In this document: positions 15,370-23,307 of the stretch, in pieces | Layout: each line of letters opens with the position of its first letter | Numbering within the stretch: the first letter of the stretch is position 1 | From: Rhodoplanes serenus | GTDB taxonomy: Bacteria > Pseudomonadota > Alphaproteobacteria > Rhizobiales > Xanthobacteraceae | Length of the DNA stretch: 36,799 nucleotides | Direction of reading: 5' to 3' | NCBI GenBank assembly: GCA_945897515.1 | Contig: CAMDFO010000041.1 | Coordinates: 1-36,799, forward strand | The notes under the pieces: model-generated | Databases searched by the model: none | The model's input: only the letters and a program-made list of their open reading frames with translations | Told to the model about the DNA's origin: nothing | Made by a program: the position numbers and the translations under genes

Positions 15370-16371
15370 TCACTGCGGCTGCTGGCCGGACTCCTTGGCG
15401 ACCTGGGCGGCGATGGCGCGGTTCTTCACGATGAATTTGGCGAACTCGTCGGTCGATGTGACCGCATATTCGATGGCGCGGTTGATGTAGTTCTTCTGCT
15501 TGAACGCCGGATCGCCGGTGATGCGCACGATCTCGGCATGGACCTTCTCCAGGATCGGCTTCGGCGTGCCGGCCGGGGCGAACAGGCCGAACCATGTCGG
15601 CGGATACTCCTCGCCGCTCGCTTCCGTCAACGTCGGCAAATCGGGGAACAGCGGCGACCGCGAGTAGGCATTGAGCGCAATCGCCGTGATATGGCCGCTC
15701 TGGATCTGCGGGATCATGTTGGCGAGGCCGAGGAATGCGATTGGCGTCGAGCCGGACATGATGGCGTTGACCACTTCGTTGCCGCTGCGGAACGGCACGC
15801 GCACGATGTCGAGATCGTGCTGCTTCTTCAGCTTCTCCATGTAGTGGACCAGCATGAAGGAGAACGTGCCGTAGCTCAGCGTGCCGGGCTTGCTCTTGGC
15901 CAGCGCGACCATGTCCGGGATGGTCTTGATGTTGAGCTTGGCGTTCGCCACCAGTGCGACCGAATTGACGAACAAGTTGGTGATCGGCTCGAAATCCTTC
16001 TCCGGATTGAACGGTAGGCTCTTAAACAGGAACTGGTTGTACACCACCGGCTCGCTCGACATGACGCAGAGCGTGTAGCCGTCGGGCGGCGACTCGGCGC
16101 AGGCGCGCGCGCCGATGTTCAATGCGCCGCCGGTGCGATTCTCGACCACGAACGGCTGGCCGAATTTTTTCTGCAGCTCCTCGGCGAGCAGGCGGGCGAA
16201 CACGTCGCCGCCGCCACCGGCGCCGAGCGGAATGATGATGCGCACGGTCCGCGTCGGCCAGGTCTGAGCGGACGATGCGTCAGCAGGCGATGTCTGCGCC
16301 GGCGCCGGCACGATCGAGGTAAGCCAAGCCGCCGCTGCGGCGGTGACAGCCCATCCGAACTTGCGTCGCAT
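15370..16371 (-). CDS. TctC-6: Bug/TctC-family periplasmic solute-binding protein
   Basis: A 333-residue SBP. The signal peptide ends near PAPAQ|TSP, followed by a Ser/Ala-rich linker before QTWPTRTVRI. Motifs: PLGAGGGGDVFARLLAEEL, VENRTGGALNIGARAC and DGYTLCVMSSEPVVYNQFLF with the cysteine pair. The tail is ESGQQPQ. It is a close paralogue of TctC-7, with long identical runs (ELQKKFGQPF, FRSGNEVVNAIMSGSTP), so the two form a tandem duplication. The four-glycine turn GGGGD replaces the GGxSD of TctC-1 to -5. ATG 16371 has GGAGGAGGG upstream; GTG 16374 is an alternative. Gap to TctC-7 is 45 nt. Ligand unknown. Confidence 0.93.
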   Translation of the reverse strand: MRRKFGWAVTAAAAAWLTSIVPAPAQTSPADASSAQTWPTRTVRIIIPLGAGGGGDVFARLLAEELQKKFGQPFVVENRTGGALNIGARACAESPPDGYTLCVMSSEPVVYNQFLFKSLPFNPEKDFEPITNLFVNSVALVANAKLNIKTIPDMVALAKSKPGTLSYGTFSFMLVHYMEKLKKQHDLDIVRVPFRSGNEVVNAIMSGSTPIAFLGLANMIPQIQSGHITAIALNAYSRSPLFPDLPTLTEASGEEYPPTWFGLFAPAGTPKPILEKVHAEIVRITGDPAFKQKNYINRAIEYAVTSTDEFAKFIVKNRAIAAQVAKESGQQPQ

Positions 16372-16416
16372 CACAGCCCTCCTCCTTTTGCTTCCGGCGT
16401 CGCGCGCTATTGCAGC

Positions 16417-17400
16417 TCACTGCAATTCCTGGCCGGACTCCTTCGCGATCAGTGCGGCGGCGGCGCGGGTCCTGACCAGGAATTGGCTGAACTGCTCCGG
16501 CGTGCCGCCCGCCGGCTCGATGGCGCGCTCGATATAGTTCTTCTGCTTGAACGCCGGATCGTTGGCGATCCGCGTCACCTCGGCATGGACCCGGTCGATG
16601 ATCGGCCGCGGGGTGCCGACCGGGGCAAACAGGCCGAAGAACGTCACCGGATAGTCCTCGCCGCTTGCCTCCTTGAGGGTCGGCAGATTGGGAAACAGCG
16701 GCGAGCGCGCGTTGGCGCTGAGCGCGATGCCGGTGATGTGGCCGCTGCGGACCTGCTCCAGCATGTTGCTCAGGCCCAGCATCGCCACCGGCGTCGAACC
16801 GGACATGATGGCGTTCACCACCTCGTTGCCGGAGCGGAACGGCACGCGCACGATGTCGATGCCTTCGCGCTTCTTCAGCTTTTCCATCCACTGCACCAGC
16901 ACGAAGGAGAACGTGCCGTAGCTCAGCGTGCCCGGCTTGGCCTTCGCCAGCGCGACCAGTTCGGGGATTGTTTTGACGTTGAGCTTGGCGTTGGTCACCA
17001 GCGCCTCGAGATTGAAGAACAGATTGGTGATCGGCGCGAAGTCCTTTTCCGGATTGAACGGCAAGCTCTTAAACAGGAACTGGTTGTAGGCCACCGGCTC
17101 GCTCGACATGACGCAGAGCGTGTAGCCGTCGGGTGCGGACTCGGCGCAGGCGCGCGCGCCGATGTTGAGGCCGCCGCCGGGGCGGTTCTCGACCAGGAAC
17201 GGCTGACCGAATTTCTTTTGCAGCTCCTCGGCGAGCAGCCGGGTGAAGATGTCGCCGCCACCGCCCGCCGCCAGCGGGATGATGATCCGCACCGCACGCA
17301 TCGGCCAATTCTGCGCCGACGTCTGTGCCGGCGACGGCACAACGGAGCTGAGCCACATCGCAGCGATGGCGATGACCGCCCATCCAGATTTGTGTTTCAC
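16417..17400 (-). CDS. TctC-7: Bug/TctC-family periplasmic solute-binding protein (GTG start)
   Basis: A 327-residue SBP and the upstream member of the TctC-7/-6 pair. The GTG at 17400 is chosen because AGGGGAA stands 5 nt before it and the protein then begins MKHKSGWAVIAIAAMWLSS, a proper signal peptide (cleavage near PSPAQ|TSA). ATG 17427 is an in-frame alternative that would add nine residues. Motifs: PLAAGGGGDIFTRLLAEEL, VENRPGGGLNIGARAC and DGYTLCVMSSEPVAYNQFLF with both cysteines. The tail ESGQELQ has lost the Pro of the usual PQ ending. It is divergent from TctC-8 across only about 70 nt. Confidence 0.92.
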   Translation of the reverse strand: MKHKSGWAVIAIAAMWLSSVVPSPAQTSAQNWPMRAVRIIIPLAAGGGGDIFTRLLAEELQKKFGQPFLVENRPGGGLNIGARACAESAPDGYTLCVMSSEPVAYNQFLFKSLPFNPEKDFAPITNLFFNLEALVTNAKLNVKTIPELVALAKAKPGTLSYGTFSFVLVQWMEKLKKREGIDIVRVPFRSGNEVVNAIMSGSTPVAMLGLSNMLEQVRSGHITGIALSANARSPLFPNLPTLKEASGEDYPVTFFGLFAPVGTPRPIIDRVHAEVTRIANDPAFKQKNYIERAIEPAGGTPEQFSQFLVRTRAAAALIAKESGQELQ

Positions 17401-17468
17401 GGCGTTTCCCCTTCCCAGGCTTGTCATGCCATCATGCTCCGCCGCTGAATGAAAGAGGAGGCCCGATA

Positions 17469-18440
17469 ATGATGGTCCGTCTCGCGCTCGCTGCATTGGC
17501 CTATCTCGCAACGCAGCATCCGGTCTTCGCCCAGGCATTCCCGGACAAGGCCATCCGCATCATCAGCGGGACGCAGACCGGCACCAGCGGCGATCTCGCC
17601 GGCCGTCTGCTGGCGCAGAAGCTGACGGCGCAGATCGGCCAGCCGGTGATCTTCGAGAGCCGGCCGGGCGCGAACGGCCAGATCGCCGCGAACTACGCCA
17701 AGACGCTGCCGCCTGACGGCTATAACATCGCCTATCTCGCATCGAGCACGGTCATCACCGGCCCGCTGATGAGCAAGAGCGTCGGCTTCGACACCTTCAA
17801 GGACTTCACGCCGATCAGCATGGCGGTCGGCGCGCCGCTCCATCTGGTGGTGAATTCGGAGCTTGGCGTCGACACCACCGCCGGCCTGGTCGAGTACGCC
17901 AAGAAGAATCCCGGCAAGCTCAACTACGGCAGCGTCGGACGCGGCTCGGTGTTCCACTTCCAGGGCGAGGCGATGAAGGCCGCGGCCGGTATCGACATGC
18001 TGCACGTGCCCTACACCGGCGCCAACAACGCCAACATCATCGGCGATCTGCTCGCCAACCGCGTGCAGGTCTATTTCCCGGCTTATCCCGCCACGCTCGC
18101 CGCGCTGCCGACCGGCAAGATCAAGCTGCTCGGCGTGTTCTACGATCAGCGCGTCAAGTGGCGGCCAGACCTTACGACCGTGAAGGAGGAGTTGCAGAAC
18201 CTGATCACCGTGCCGTCGTGGTTCGGCTTCCTGGGACCCGCCGGCCTGCCGGCGCCGATCGCCGCCCGCCTGCAAGCGGAAATCGGCAAGGCGTTGCAGG
18301 ATCCGGAGATCGCGAAGAAGCTCGAAGACGTCGGCATCGTTCCGATCGGCAACAGCGGCCCGGAGATGACGAGCCTGATGCGCCAATACACCGACGACCT
18401 GGGCCGGCTCGCCAAGCAGGTCGGCATCGAGCCGCAATAG
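17469..18440 (+). CDS. TctC-8: Bug/TctC-family periplasmic solute-binding protein, cysteine-free subgroup
   Basis: A 323-residue SBP on the opposite strand from its neighbours. The signal peptide ends near PVFAQ|AFP. Its sequence is clearly distinct: SGTQTGTSGDLAGRLLAQKL replaces the SDIF form, and ESRPGANGQIAANYAKTLPPDGYNIAYL has neither cysteine. The tail QVGIEPQ is kept. GAGGAGG lies 7 nt before ATG 17469, and a second ATG follows at once (17472). It is followed, 138 nt later, by the Tat-exported hydrolase on the same strand, which could be in the same unit. Ligand unknown. Confidence 0.92.
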   Translation: MMVRLALAALAYLATQHPVFAQAFPDKAIRIISGTQTGTSGDLAGRLLAQKLTAQIGQPVIFESRPGANGQIAANYAKTLPPDGYNIAYLASSTVITGPLMSKSVGFDTFKDFTPISMAVGAPLHLVVNSELGVDTTAGLVEYAKKNPGKLNYGSVGRGSVFHFQGEAMKAAAGIDMLHVPYTGANNANIIGDLLANRVQVYFPAYPATLAALPTGKIKLLGVFYDQRVKWRPDLTTVKEELQNLITVPSWFGFLGPAGLPAPIAARLQAEIGKALQDPEIAKKLEDVGIVPIGNSGPEMTSLMRQYTDDLGRLAKQVGIEPQ

Positions 18441-18578
18441 CAGCGCATCGCGCGCGGGCCATTGCCCAACTCCGTGCGCTATCACACGCGCGTTCGTGAT
18501 CGAACGGCGGCGCGCGCGTTTCTATAATGCGCGGATCGGCGGCGGCGAACGTCCGCCGCATCACGTTGGGGGAGACGC

Positions 18579-19385
18579 ATGTCGGACAATTCGATCACGC
18601 GCCGCGAGGCGCTCGGTGGCGCGGCTCTGGGCGTCGGCGCAGCCGCGCTCGGCGGCGGCGCTGCGATGGCGCAGGCGGCGACGCAACGGACATTCGTGCT
18701 GATCCATGGCGCATGGCATGGCGGCTGGTGCTGGCGGCGTGTGTCGGACCTTCTGGAGAAAAAGGGCCACAAGGTGTTCTCGCCGACGTTGACCGGGCTC
18801 GGCGAGCGCTCGCACCTGCTGACCAAGGAGGTCAATCTCGACACCCACATCACCGACATCGTCAACGTGTTCAAGTGGGAAGAGATCAAGGACGCCTGCC
18901 TGGTGCTGCACTCCTACGGCGGCTGGCCGGGCTCCGGCGCGATCGAGTCGGTAGCAGACCGCGTCAGCTCGGTGGTCTACCTCGACGCGTTCAAGCCGGA
19001 GGACGGCCAGCGCGGCGCGGACTACGCTTCCGACTTCAGCCGCAAGGCGTTGCAGGAAGCACTCGCCAAGGGCGAGGCCGGACGCGCCGGCCCGCCGCCT
19101 GCGGCATTCCACGTCAACGAGAAGGATCGCGCCTGGGTCGCTTCCAAGCTGACCAACCAGCCGAACGGCGTGGTGTTCCAGCCGATCAAGCTCACCGGCG
19201 CGCGCGAGAAGATCGCGAAGAAGGTCTATATTCGCGCGCCGATCTACAAGCAGGCGGCATTCGACAAGGCCTATGCGGAGTGCAAGGCCAACCCGTCGTG
19301 GAAGACCTTCGAAACCAAGGCCGGCCACGACGTGATGGTGGACGAACCGGAGTGGCTGGTGGACGTGCTGCTGCAGCACGCCTGA
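18579..19385 (+). CDS. Tat-exported alpha/beta hydrolase, paralogue of the cytosolic hydrolase at 3115
   Basis: A 268-residue alpha/beta hydrolase. The N-terminus SITRREALGGAALGVG with a hydrophobic stretch up to AMAQAA (about residue 34) is a twin-arginine leader. The rest aligns along its length with the hydrolase at 3115: HGAWHGGWCWRRV, SPTLTGLGERSHL, VNEKDRAWV, GHDVMVDEPEWL. Ser112 and His250 are 138 residues apart, exactly as Ser78 and His216 in the paralogue. Odd: the residue two before the nucleophile is Leu (VLHSYGG), where the elbow normally has Gly (CGHSYGG in the paralogue). GGGGGAGA precedes the ATG. Probably a periplasmic or surface esterase working beside the SBPs. Confidence 0.9.
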   Translation: MSDNSITRREALGGAALGVGAAALGGGAAMAQAATQRTFVLIHGAWHGGWCWRRVSDLLEKKGHKVFSPTLTGLGERSHLLTKEVNLDTHITDIVNVFKWEEIKDACLVLHSYGGWPGSGAIESVADRVSSVVYLDAFKPEDGQRGADYASDFSRKALQEALAKGEAGRAGPPPAAFHVNEKDRAWVASKLTNQPNGVVFQPIKLTGAREKIAKKVYIRAPIYKQAAFDKAYAECKANPSWKTFETKAGHDVMVDEPEWLVDVLLQHA

Positions 19386-19392
19386 CGGCGGC

Positions 19393-19554
19393 TTAACGCC
19401 GATCGACGACCGGCGCGGTCACACAGATCGCGTCGCCCGCTTCCGCCGTTGTGTCCGGCAGCGGCTGCGTGTTGAAGGCGTAGACCGCGATGACGGCGGC
19501 GAACTGCGCCGCGATCAGGCCGGCGAACGCTAATCCGCTGAGGGTGGCGGACAT
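19393..19554 (-). CDS. Small membrane protein, 53 residues, function unknown
   Basis: A short reading frame whose ATG follows the stop codon of the cupin gene without a gap (TAG ATG), with GAGGAAGAAG just upstream as ribosome-binding site; this arrangement supports translation by coupling. It begins MSATLSGLAFAGLIAAQFAA, one hydrophobic helix of about 24 residues, then a polar tail of about 27 residues with a single Cys and the ending VVDRR. I do not recognise a family. It is the last gene of the methyltransferase-cupin unit and converges on the hydrolase gene. Confidence 0.6.
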   Translation of the reverse strand: MSATLSGLAFAGLIAAQFAAVIAVYAFNTQPLPDTTAEAGDAICVTAPVVDRR

Positions 19555-20031
19555 CTACTTCTTCCTCGGGTCGTCGGCCGGGTTGACGTAGGTGACACCC
19601 CACGGCCCGACGCTGTGGACCTGGACGACGGTCTCCTCGGAGGTCCATGCGAAATGCGGCGTGCCGGGCTGCATGATCGCGAAGCCGCCGGGCGGCAGCG
19701 CCTTGGTCTTGGCGATGTCGAGCTTGTCGCCGGCGCCCATGTTGAACGTGCCCGAGATCACCGTGACGTGCTCGATCACCGGGTGGGTGTGAGCCGGCAG
19801 CCGGTAGTTTGCCGGGAACTTGATGCGCGCGGTGATCGGCACCGCCTGGTTCATCGGGCCTTCGATCACCGCGATCTGCGCGCCCGGTGGCAATGAGGGA
19901 ACGTCGGACCATTTGATTTCCGACGGCACGATCATGGTGTGGCCGTGATCGCCGCTGTGCTGGCTCAGTGCCGCGGATGAGGCGATCGCGCAAAAGGCGA
20001 AAGCAAGGGCCGTCGGAGTGACGCGTTTCAT
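19555..20031 (-). CDS. Exported cupin-domain protein
   Basis: A 158-residue protein with a Sec signal peptide (cleavage near AALSQ|HSG) and one cupin barrel. The metal-binding cupin motif 1 reads PAHTHPVIEHVTVISG (two His and one Glu plus nearby His), and motif 2 is centred on GFAIMQPGTPHFAWTSE with the last His. A metal-dependent periplasmic enzyme or binding protein is expected, for example a dioxygenase-like or isomerase-like cupin; the substrate is unknown. AGAGG stands about 8 nt before the ATG. It lies 49 nt after the methyltransferase gene and is directly joined to the 53-residue protein. Confidence 0.85.
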   Translation of the reverse strand: MKRVTPTALAFAFCAIASSAALSQHSGDHGHTMIVPSEIKWSDVPSLPPGAQIAVIEGPMNQAVPITARIKFPANYRLPAHTHPVIEHVTVISGTFNMGAGDKLDIAKTKALPPGGFAIMQPGTPHFAWTSEETVVQVHSVGPWGVTYVNPADDPRKK

Positions 20032-20080
20032 GGCTCAATCCTCTCTATGGGTGAAGTAGAACTGACATTTTCCGCTTCGG

Positions 20081-20926
20081 TCACTGCCTGGTGATGACGA
20101 TTTCGAGATACTCGCTGCGCACCACCATGCTGTCGTCGCCTGAGTGATTGAATTGTTCGAGCAGTGCGATGAGGTCGCCGGTCAGCGCCGCCTGCTTCGC
20201 CGGGTCCAGCGCGGCGAAGGCCTTCAGCAGCGGGCCGTAGTAGGTCTTGAAGACCTCCAGCCAATGCTGCGCCGAGCGATATCGGAACGTGAAGATGCGC
20301 GGCACCGCCTGGATGTCGGACGCCTGCGGACCGAACAGCTCGGCAATGCGCGCCCGCGTCCCCCACTGCGCCGGCGACCGCACCCCGGCCGGCGGCGGCA
20401 GATATTTTCCGAGGGTCTTGAACAGCAGGCCGATGAAGCCTTCGGGCGTCCAGTTGGCGAGCCCGATCTTGCCGCCGGGCCGGCACACGCGGGCCATCTC
20501 CGCCGCGGCGCGCTCCTGGTCGGGAGTGAACATCACGCCGAAGGTCGAGACCACCGCGTCGAAGCTGGCGTCTGCGAACGGCAGCGCTTCCGCATCGGCT
20601 TGCTGGAACGCGATAGGCAGGCGCTCGGCGGCGGCCCGCTCCCGGCCGCGCTCAAGCAGCGCCGGTACATAGTCGGTCGACACCACGTCGCACCAGCGGC
20701 GCGCGGCCGCGAGCGAGACGTTGCCGTTGCCGGCCGCCACGTCCAGCACCCGCTGTCCCGGACGGATATCCATGGTCTCGCACAGGGTTTCGCCCACGAT
20801 CTGCAGGGTGGTTCCGACGATGGCGTAGTCCCCGGAGGCCCAGGCGCCCTGCTGGCGGGCTTTCAGCGCCGAGAGGCCGGGCGAAACGGGCGTGGGCATG
20901 GCTTGCGCGGCTGCGGCGGGGGTCAT
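20081..20926 (-). CDS. Class I SAM-dependent methyltransferase
   Basis: A 281-residue methyltransferase of the UbiE/methyltransf_11 type. Motif I is VLDVAAGNGNVSLAAARR, the acidic residue ending strand 2 is in VVSTDYVPALL, motif II is FADASFDAVVSTFGVMF, and motif III is VCRPGGKIGLANWTPEG. ATG 20926 is used because GAGGAG stands 6 nt upstream; an in-frame ATG at 20974 would add 16 residues. The acceptor is unknown. First gene of the unit with the cupin and the small membrane protein, and divergent from the winged-helix/hydrolase gene across 166 nt. Confidence 0.88.
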   Translation of the reverse strand: MTPAAAAQAMPTPVSPGLSALKARQQGAWASGDYAIVGTTLQIVGETLCETMDIRPGQRVLDVAAGNGNVSLAAARRWCDVVSTDYVPALLERGRERAAAERLPIAFQQADAEALPFADASFDAVVSTFGVMFTPDQERAAAEMARVCRPGGKIGLANWTPEGFIGLLFKTLGKYLPPPAGVRSPAQWGTRARIAELFGPQASDIQAVPRIFTFRYRSAQHWLEVFKTYYGPLLKAFAALDPAKQAALTGDLIALLEQFNHSGDDSMVVRSEYLEIVITRQ

Positions 20927-21092
20927 GATCGGCTCCTCGGTCGATGGGCTGGCGGTCGGTACGGCCACGATCATGCCGAACCGGCAGTGGTCCCGCTTTG
21001 AGACGACCTTGATTTTCCCTTGAGGTATCCTTGATTATCGCCGGGCAAACGGGCCAAGCCGCTGCAAGAGCGGGTACCGCGGGTTATCCGCC

Positions 21093-22297
21093 TTGTCGTT
21101 CCAGTTCGAAGACTACGTTCTCGATCCCGAACGCCGGGAGCTACGGCGGGCGGGTGCGCTGGTTGCGGTCGAGCCGCAGGTGTTCGACCTGCTGAGCTAT
21201 CTGGTGCGCGAACGCACGCGCGTGGCCAGCAAGGACGACATCCTCAACGCGGTCTGGCACGGCCGTATCGTTTCGGAATCGACATTGAGCTCGCGGATCA
21301 ACGCCGCCCGTCATGCGATCGGCGATAGCGGCGAGGAGCAGCGGTTGATCCGCACGCTGGCACGCAAAGGGTTCCGGTTCGTCGGCACCGTCAAGGAAGC
21401 CTCGAAGAACGAGCCAGCGCGTGCGACACCTCGTCAGCAGATCACGTTCGCCAGGGCCGCCGACGGCGTGAACATTGCCGTCGCGTCGAGCGGCAGCGGG
21501 CCGCCCATCCTCAAGAGCGGGACATGGCTCACCCATGTCGAGCACGACTGGGAATGCGAACTTTGGGCGCCGATGCTCACGCACCTGTCGGGCCGCTTCC
21601 GGCTGCTGCGCTACGACCCCGCGGCTGCGGACTGTCCGACCGCGAGGTCGATGACATGTCGTTCGACGCCTTCGTCCGCGATATCGAAACTGTGGCGGAC
21701 TCCCTCGGCCTCAACCGCTTCGCGCTATTTGGCCTCTCGCAGGGCGCCGCATTGTCGATCGCGTATGCGGCAAAGAATCCCGGCCGCGTCTCGCATTTGA
21801 TTCTGTCCGGAGGCTTCGGGAAGGGCTGGCGCCTGCTCGGCAATCCCGCCGAAATTGCCCGCCGCGAGGCGCTGATGACCCTGATCCGGCACGGCTGGGG
21901 TCTCGACAATCCGGCGTTCCGCCAAGTGTTCGCCTCGCGTCTGTTTCCCGACGCCACCCCCGACACGATGCACTGGTTGAACGAACTGCAACGAGTCTCG
22001 ACCTCGCCGGACAACGCCGTCCGCGTTCAAGAGGCGCTGGCCGAATTCGATGTGACCGGTCTGTTGTCCTGTGTCACAACTCCCACGCTGGTGCTGCACA
22101 GCAGCGGCGATGGCGCCTCGCCGATCGGCCTCGGCCTCGCACTGGCGCGCGGGATTCCAAATGCGAGGTTCGTGGAGATCGACAGCCGCAATCACATCCC
22201 GCTGTCCCACGAGCCGAGCTATTCGCGCTACCTCGCCGAGATCACGGGATTCCTGGAAGAGCCGACTGAGAACCAGCTCCCCGGTCGAACAGCATGA
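21093..22297 (+). pseudogene. Winged-helix (OmpR/CadC-type) regulator fused to alpha/beta hydrolase, frameshifted
   Basis: Two overlapping frames together encode one known architecture. The N-terminal part (from a TTG at 21093) is a winged-helix DNA-binding domain: FEDYVLDPERRELRRAG, then KDDILNAVWHGRIVSESTLSSRINAARHAIGD, then RTLARKGFRFVG. It runs into an alpha/beta hydrolase. At about 21618-21620 the frame breaks: RLLRYD is in frame 1, but RGCGLSDREVDDMSFDAFV and everything after it is one frame off. A single missing base restores the expected RYD-x-RGCGLSD. The second part has the nucleophile motif FGLSQGAA and the late VEIDSRNHIPL. Either a recent inactivating deletion or a sequencing error in the CCCC run. 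No ATG start is available. If intact it would be a one-component regulator with a hydrolase-like sensor. Confidence 0.75.
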
Positions 22298-22330
22298 AGC
22301 GCCACGATCGCGCGCCGCCGACCGCGTCAG

Positions 22331-23296
22331 CTACTGCGGCTCGATCCCTGCGTCCTTGACCACGCGGGCCGCGCCCTCGCGGTAAGCGGCGAGAAAGCGC
22401 GCGAACGCCTCCGGCGTGTCGCCGATCGGCTCAAGCCCACGGTCGATCATGTGACGGTTGCGGAACGCCGGAATCGCCATGATCTCTGCGATGGTGTCGC
22501 GGAGCTTGCGGACGATCGGCTTCGGCGTGCCGGCCGGAGCGACCAGACCGAAGAACGCGCGCGTCGGATTGTCCGGATAGCCGAGCTCCAGCAGCGTCGG
22601 CGTGTTCGGCACCACCGGCGAGCGTTGCACGCTATCGACCACGATGGGGGTCATGGTGCCAGCCTGGATCTGGGCGACGAAATTCGACAGGCCGAGAAAC
22701 GCGATCGGCACAACGCCGGAGAGGATCGCGTTGGCGGTCTCGCCGCCGCCGCGAAACGGAACGCGGACCAGGTCGGTTCCGTACCGCCTGTTGAAGCTCT
22801 CCATGAATTGGGCGAGCGGCACCGACGGCGCCATGTAGGCCAGGGTCTTCGGCCGGGCCTTGGCATAGGCCGCGAGCCCGTCGAGCGTCTTCACTCCGAG
22901 ATTGGAGTTCACCACGATCGCCGAGATCGAGAAGAACAGGCCCATGATCGGCTCGTAATCACGCTCCGCGTCGTACGGCAGGTTCTTGTACATCACCTTG
23001 TTGAAGGCCAGCACTTCGCCAGGAAGGATGCACAATGTATGGCCGTCCTTCGGCGCCTCGGCGCAGGCGCGGCCGCCGATGATGGTATTGCCGCCCGGGC
23101 GGTTCTCGACCACCAGCCCGTGGCCCCAGCGCTTCTGCAGCTCCTCGCCGAGCGCGCGCATGAAGATGTCACTGGTACCGCCAGCGCTGGTCGCGGCTAT
23201 CGCCCGGATGGTGCGGGTCGGAAACTCCTGTGCGGCGACGGGGGCGGTCTGCGTGGCCGCGATACACACCGTGAGCATCGAGATGGCGCGTCGCAT
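22331..23296 (-). CDS. TctC-9: Bug/TctC-family periplasmic solute-binding protein
   Basis: A 321-residue SBP. The signal peptide ends near PVAAQ|EFP. Motifs: ATSAGGTSDIFMRALGEEL, VENRPGGNTIIGGRACAEAP and DGHTLCILPGEVLAFNKVMY; the cysteine pair is Cys78 and Cys89. The tail is DAGIEPQ. ATG 23296 follows GAGGA by 8 nt, and that ribosome-binding site overlaps the stop codon of TctC-10 (11-nt gap), so the two are closely coupled. It converges on the frameshifted regulator gene, with 33 nt between them. Ligand unknown. Confidence 0.93.
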   Translation of the reverse strand: MRRAISMLTVCIAATQTAPVAAQEFPTRTIRAIAATSAGGTSDIFMRALGEELQKRWGHGLVVENRPGGNTIIGGRACAEAPKDGHTLCILPGEVLAFNKVMYKNLPYDAERDYEPIMGLFFSISAIVVNSNLGVKTLDGLAAYAKARPKTLAYMAPSVPLAQFMESFNRRYGTDLVRVPFRGGGETANAILSGVVPIAFLGLSNFVAQIQAGTMTPIVVDSVQRSPVVPNTPTLLELGYPDNPTRAFFGLVAPAGTPKPIVRKLRDTIAEIMAIPAFRNRHMIDRGLEPIGDTPEAFARFLAAYREGAARVVKDAGIEPQ

Positions 23297-23307
23297 GATG
23301 TTCGTCC

